Of a stretch of 64,000 bases of DNA, positions 63,479 to 64,000 are shown piece by piece (position 1 is the stretch's first letter; the number at the start of each line of letters is the position of its first letter). The notes under the pieces were generated by a model that was given only the letters and a program-made list of their open reading frames with translations, was not told where the DNA came from and did no database searches. The position numbers were made by a program, and so were the translations under genes. Source of the stretch: Symmetrospora coprosmae (Eukaryota > Basidiomycota > Cystobasidiomycetes > Symmetrosporaceae); contig VUYT01000001.1 of NCBI GenBank assembly GCA_008802785.1, positions 1,302,001 to 1,366,000 on the forward strand, read 5' to 3'.

Positions 63479-64000
63479 CTACGACCTGTAGAGGGCACGC
63501 TTTGCGACCTTTACAATGACGTGCTCATCCGGGAAGGAGAGGAGCTCGAGCTTGTGTGCGTAAGGAGTGGGGATGTCTGCGCCGGTGACGCGCTCAATGG
63601 GTGCGTCGAGGTAGTCGAACGCGTCGGACTCGACGACCTGCGCGGCGATCTCGGAACCGACGCCAAACATGGGGAACCCGCCCTCGACAATGACGAGGCG
63701 ATTCGTCTTCTTTACGCTCTTGATGATGGTCTCGATGTCGAGCGGACGGATGGAGCGCAGGTTGATAACCTCTGCGACGACGCCTTCCTCCTTCTCGAGC
63801 ATCTCGGCCGCCTGCACGCAGTGCCCCACCATTTTGCTGTGCGCAACAAACGTAATGTCCTTGCCCTCGCGCTCAATCTTGCACTTGCCAATGGGCACGG
63901 TGAAGTCCTTGTCGGTCGCGCACTCCTTGCTGACGGGGAAGTTCTGCCCATACAGAATCTCGTTCTCGAGCACGACGACCGGGTTCGGGTCGCGGATGGC
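63479..64000 (-). CDS. Pyruvate dehydrogenase E1 component subunit beta, 3' part
   Basis: The frame is open to the right window edge and the 5' part is outside. Visible: [113 protein letters not shown] and ending [13 protein letters not shown]. These are the transketolase-C domain motifs of the E1 beta subunit. Together with E1 alpha the enzyme decarboxylates pyruvate in the mitochondrial matrix. It is distinguished from the branched-chain E1 beta subunit by [10 protein letters not shown] and PTPYAHKLE-type text. No intron lies in this part. Confidence 0.94.
   Translation of the reverse strand, partial: AIRDPNPVVVLENEILYGQNFPVSKECATDKDFTVPIGKCKIEREGKDITFVAHSKMVGHCVQAAEMLEKEEGVVAEVINLRSIRPLDIETIIKSVKKTNRLVIVEGGFPMFGVGSEIAAQVVESDAFDYLDAPIERVTGADIPTPYAHKLELLSFPDEHVIVKVAKRALYRS

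Noticed and set aside
1-64000. Search by eye for tRNA genes, CRISPR arrays, transposons and old viral elements
   Set aside because: No GGTTCGAnnCC-type B box in tRNA context, no spaced direct repeats, and no transposase, reverse transcriptase, integrase or capsid motifs were found in any frame I read.

Overview
The window looks like about 64 kb of nuclear chromosome from a GC-rich, gene-dense basidiomycete. An Ustilaginomycotina/Exobasidiomycetes-type yeast-like fungus is my best guess. The support is: genes of fungal type (Kog1/Raptor, a fungal GNL1, Nse2, a UTP25 with the usual fungal domain order, a carboxypeptidase Y, secreted proteins with Kex2-type Lys-Arg sites); many short GT..AG introns, mostly 45-100 nt, with CTGAC/CTGAT-like branch sites; and long Ser/Ala/Gln-rich disordered proteins. 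I saw no tRNA, rRNA, CRISPR array or recognisable transposon.

Layout, left to right. 1-5.5 kb: the 3' end of SUA5, an unknown four-exon gene, then two small secreted Cys-rich proteins that share a CCxxGYTCxQ motif. 5.5-6.1 kb: an exact 123-bp tandem duplication. 6.1-11 kb: epsilon-COP, a pirin with a probable organelle-targeting N terminus, and an RRM-like/disordered protein. 11-20.5 kb: UTP25, a mitochondrial isocitrate-lyase-family enzyme (probably 2-methylisocitrate lyase), a NOPCHAP1-like protein and a GNL1-like circularly permuted GTPase. Three of these four act in ribosome or snoRNP assembly. 21-30 kb: a Ser-rich protein with a split PH domain, a voltage-sensor-like membrane protein, the SUMO ligase Nse2/Mms21 and a secreted amidase. 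30.7-43.8 kb: a large disordered protein whose start codon appears to be split by an intron, Kog1/Raptor, a myosin regulatory light chain, RPB6 and a prenylcysteine oxidase. 44.7-56 kb: carboxypeptidase Y, an F-box-like protein, an ABC half-transporter with a large acidic insertion, an uncertain Arg/Ser-rich gene and mitoribosomal mL40. 56-64 kb: a 1503-residue Gln-rich protein with an unassigned conserved-looking C-terminal domain, a two-HMG-box mitochondrial DNA-binding protein and the 3' part of the pyruvate dehydrogenase E1-beta gene.

Most of the window is ordinary housekeeping sequence. The less ordinary items are gene-structure features (34-44 nt introns, a 22-nt exon in RPB6, a 21-nt terminal exon in Kog1, an AT|G split start codon), the secreted protein pair, and the unknown domain at 60.1-60.96 kb. 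All exon joins were worked out by hand from reading frame and splice consensus. Where I quote a full length, the exon sum is a multiple of three.
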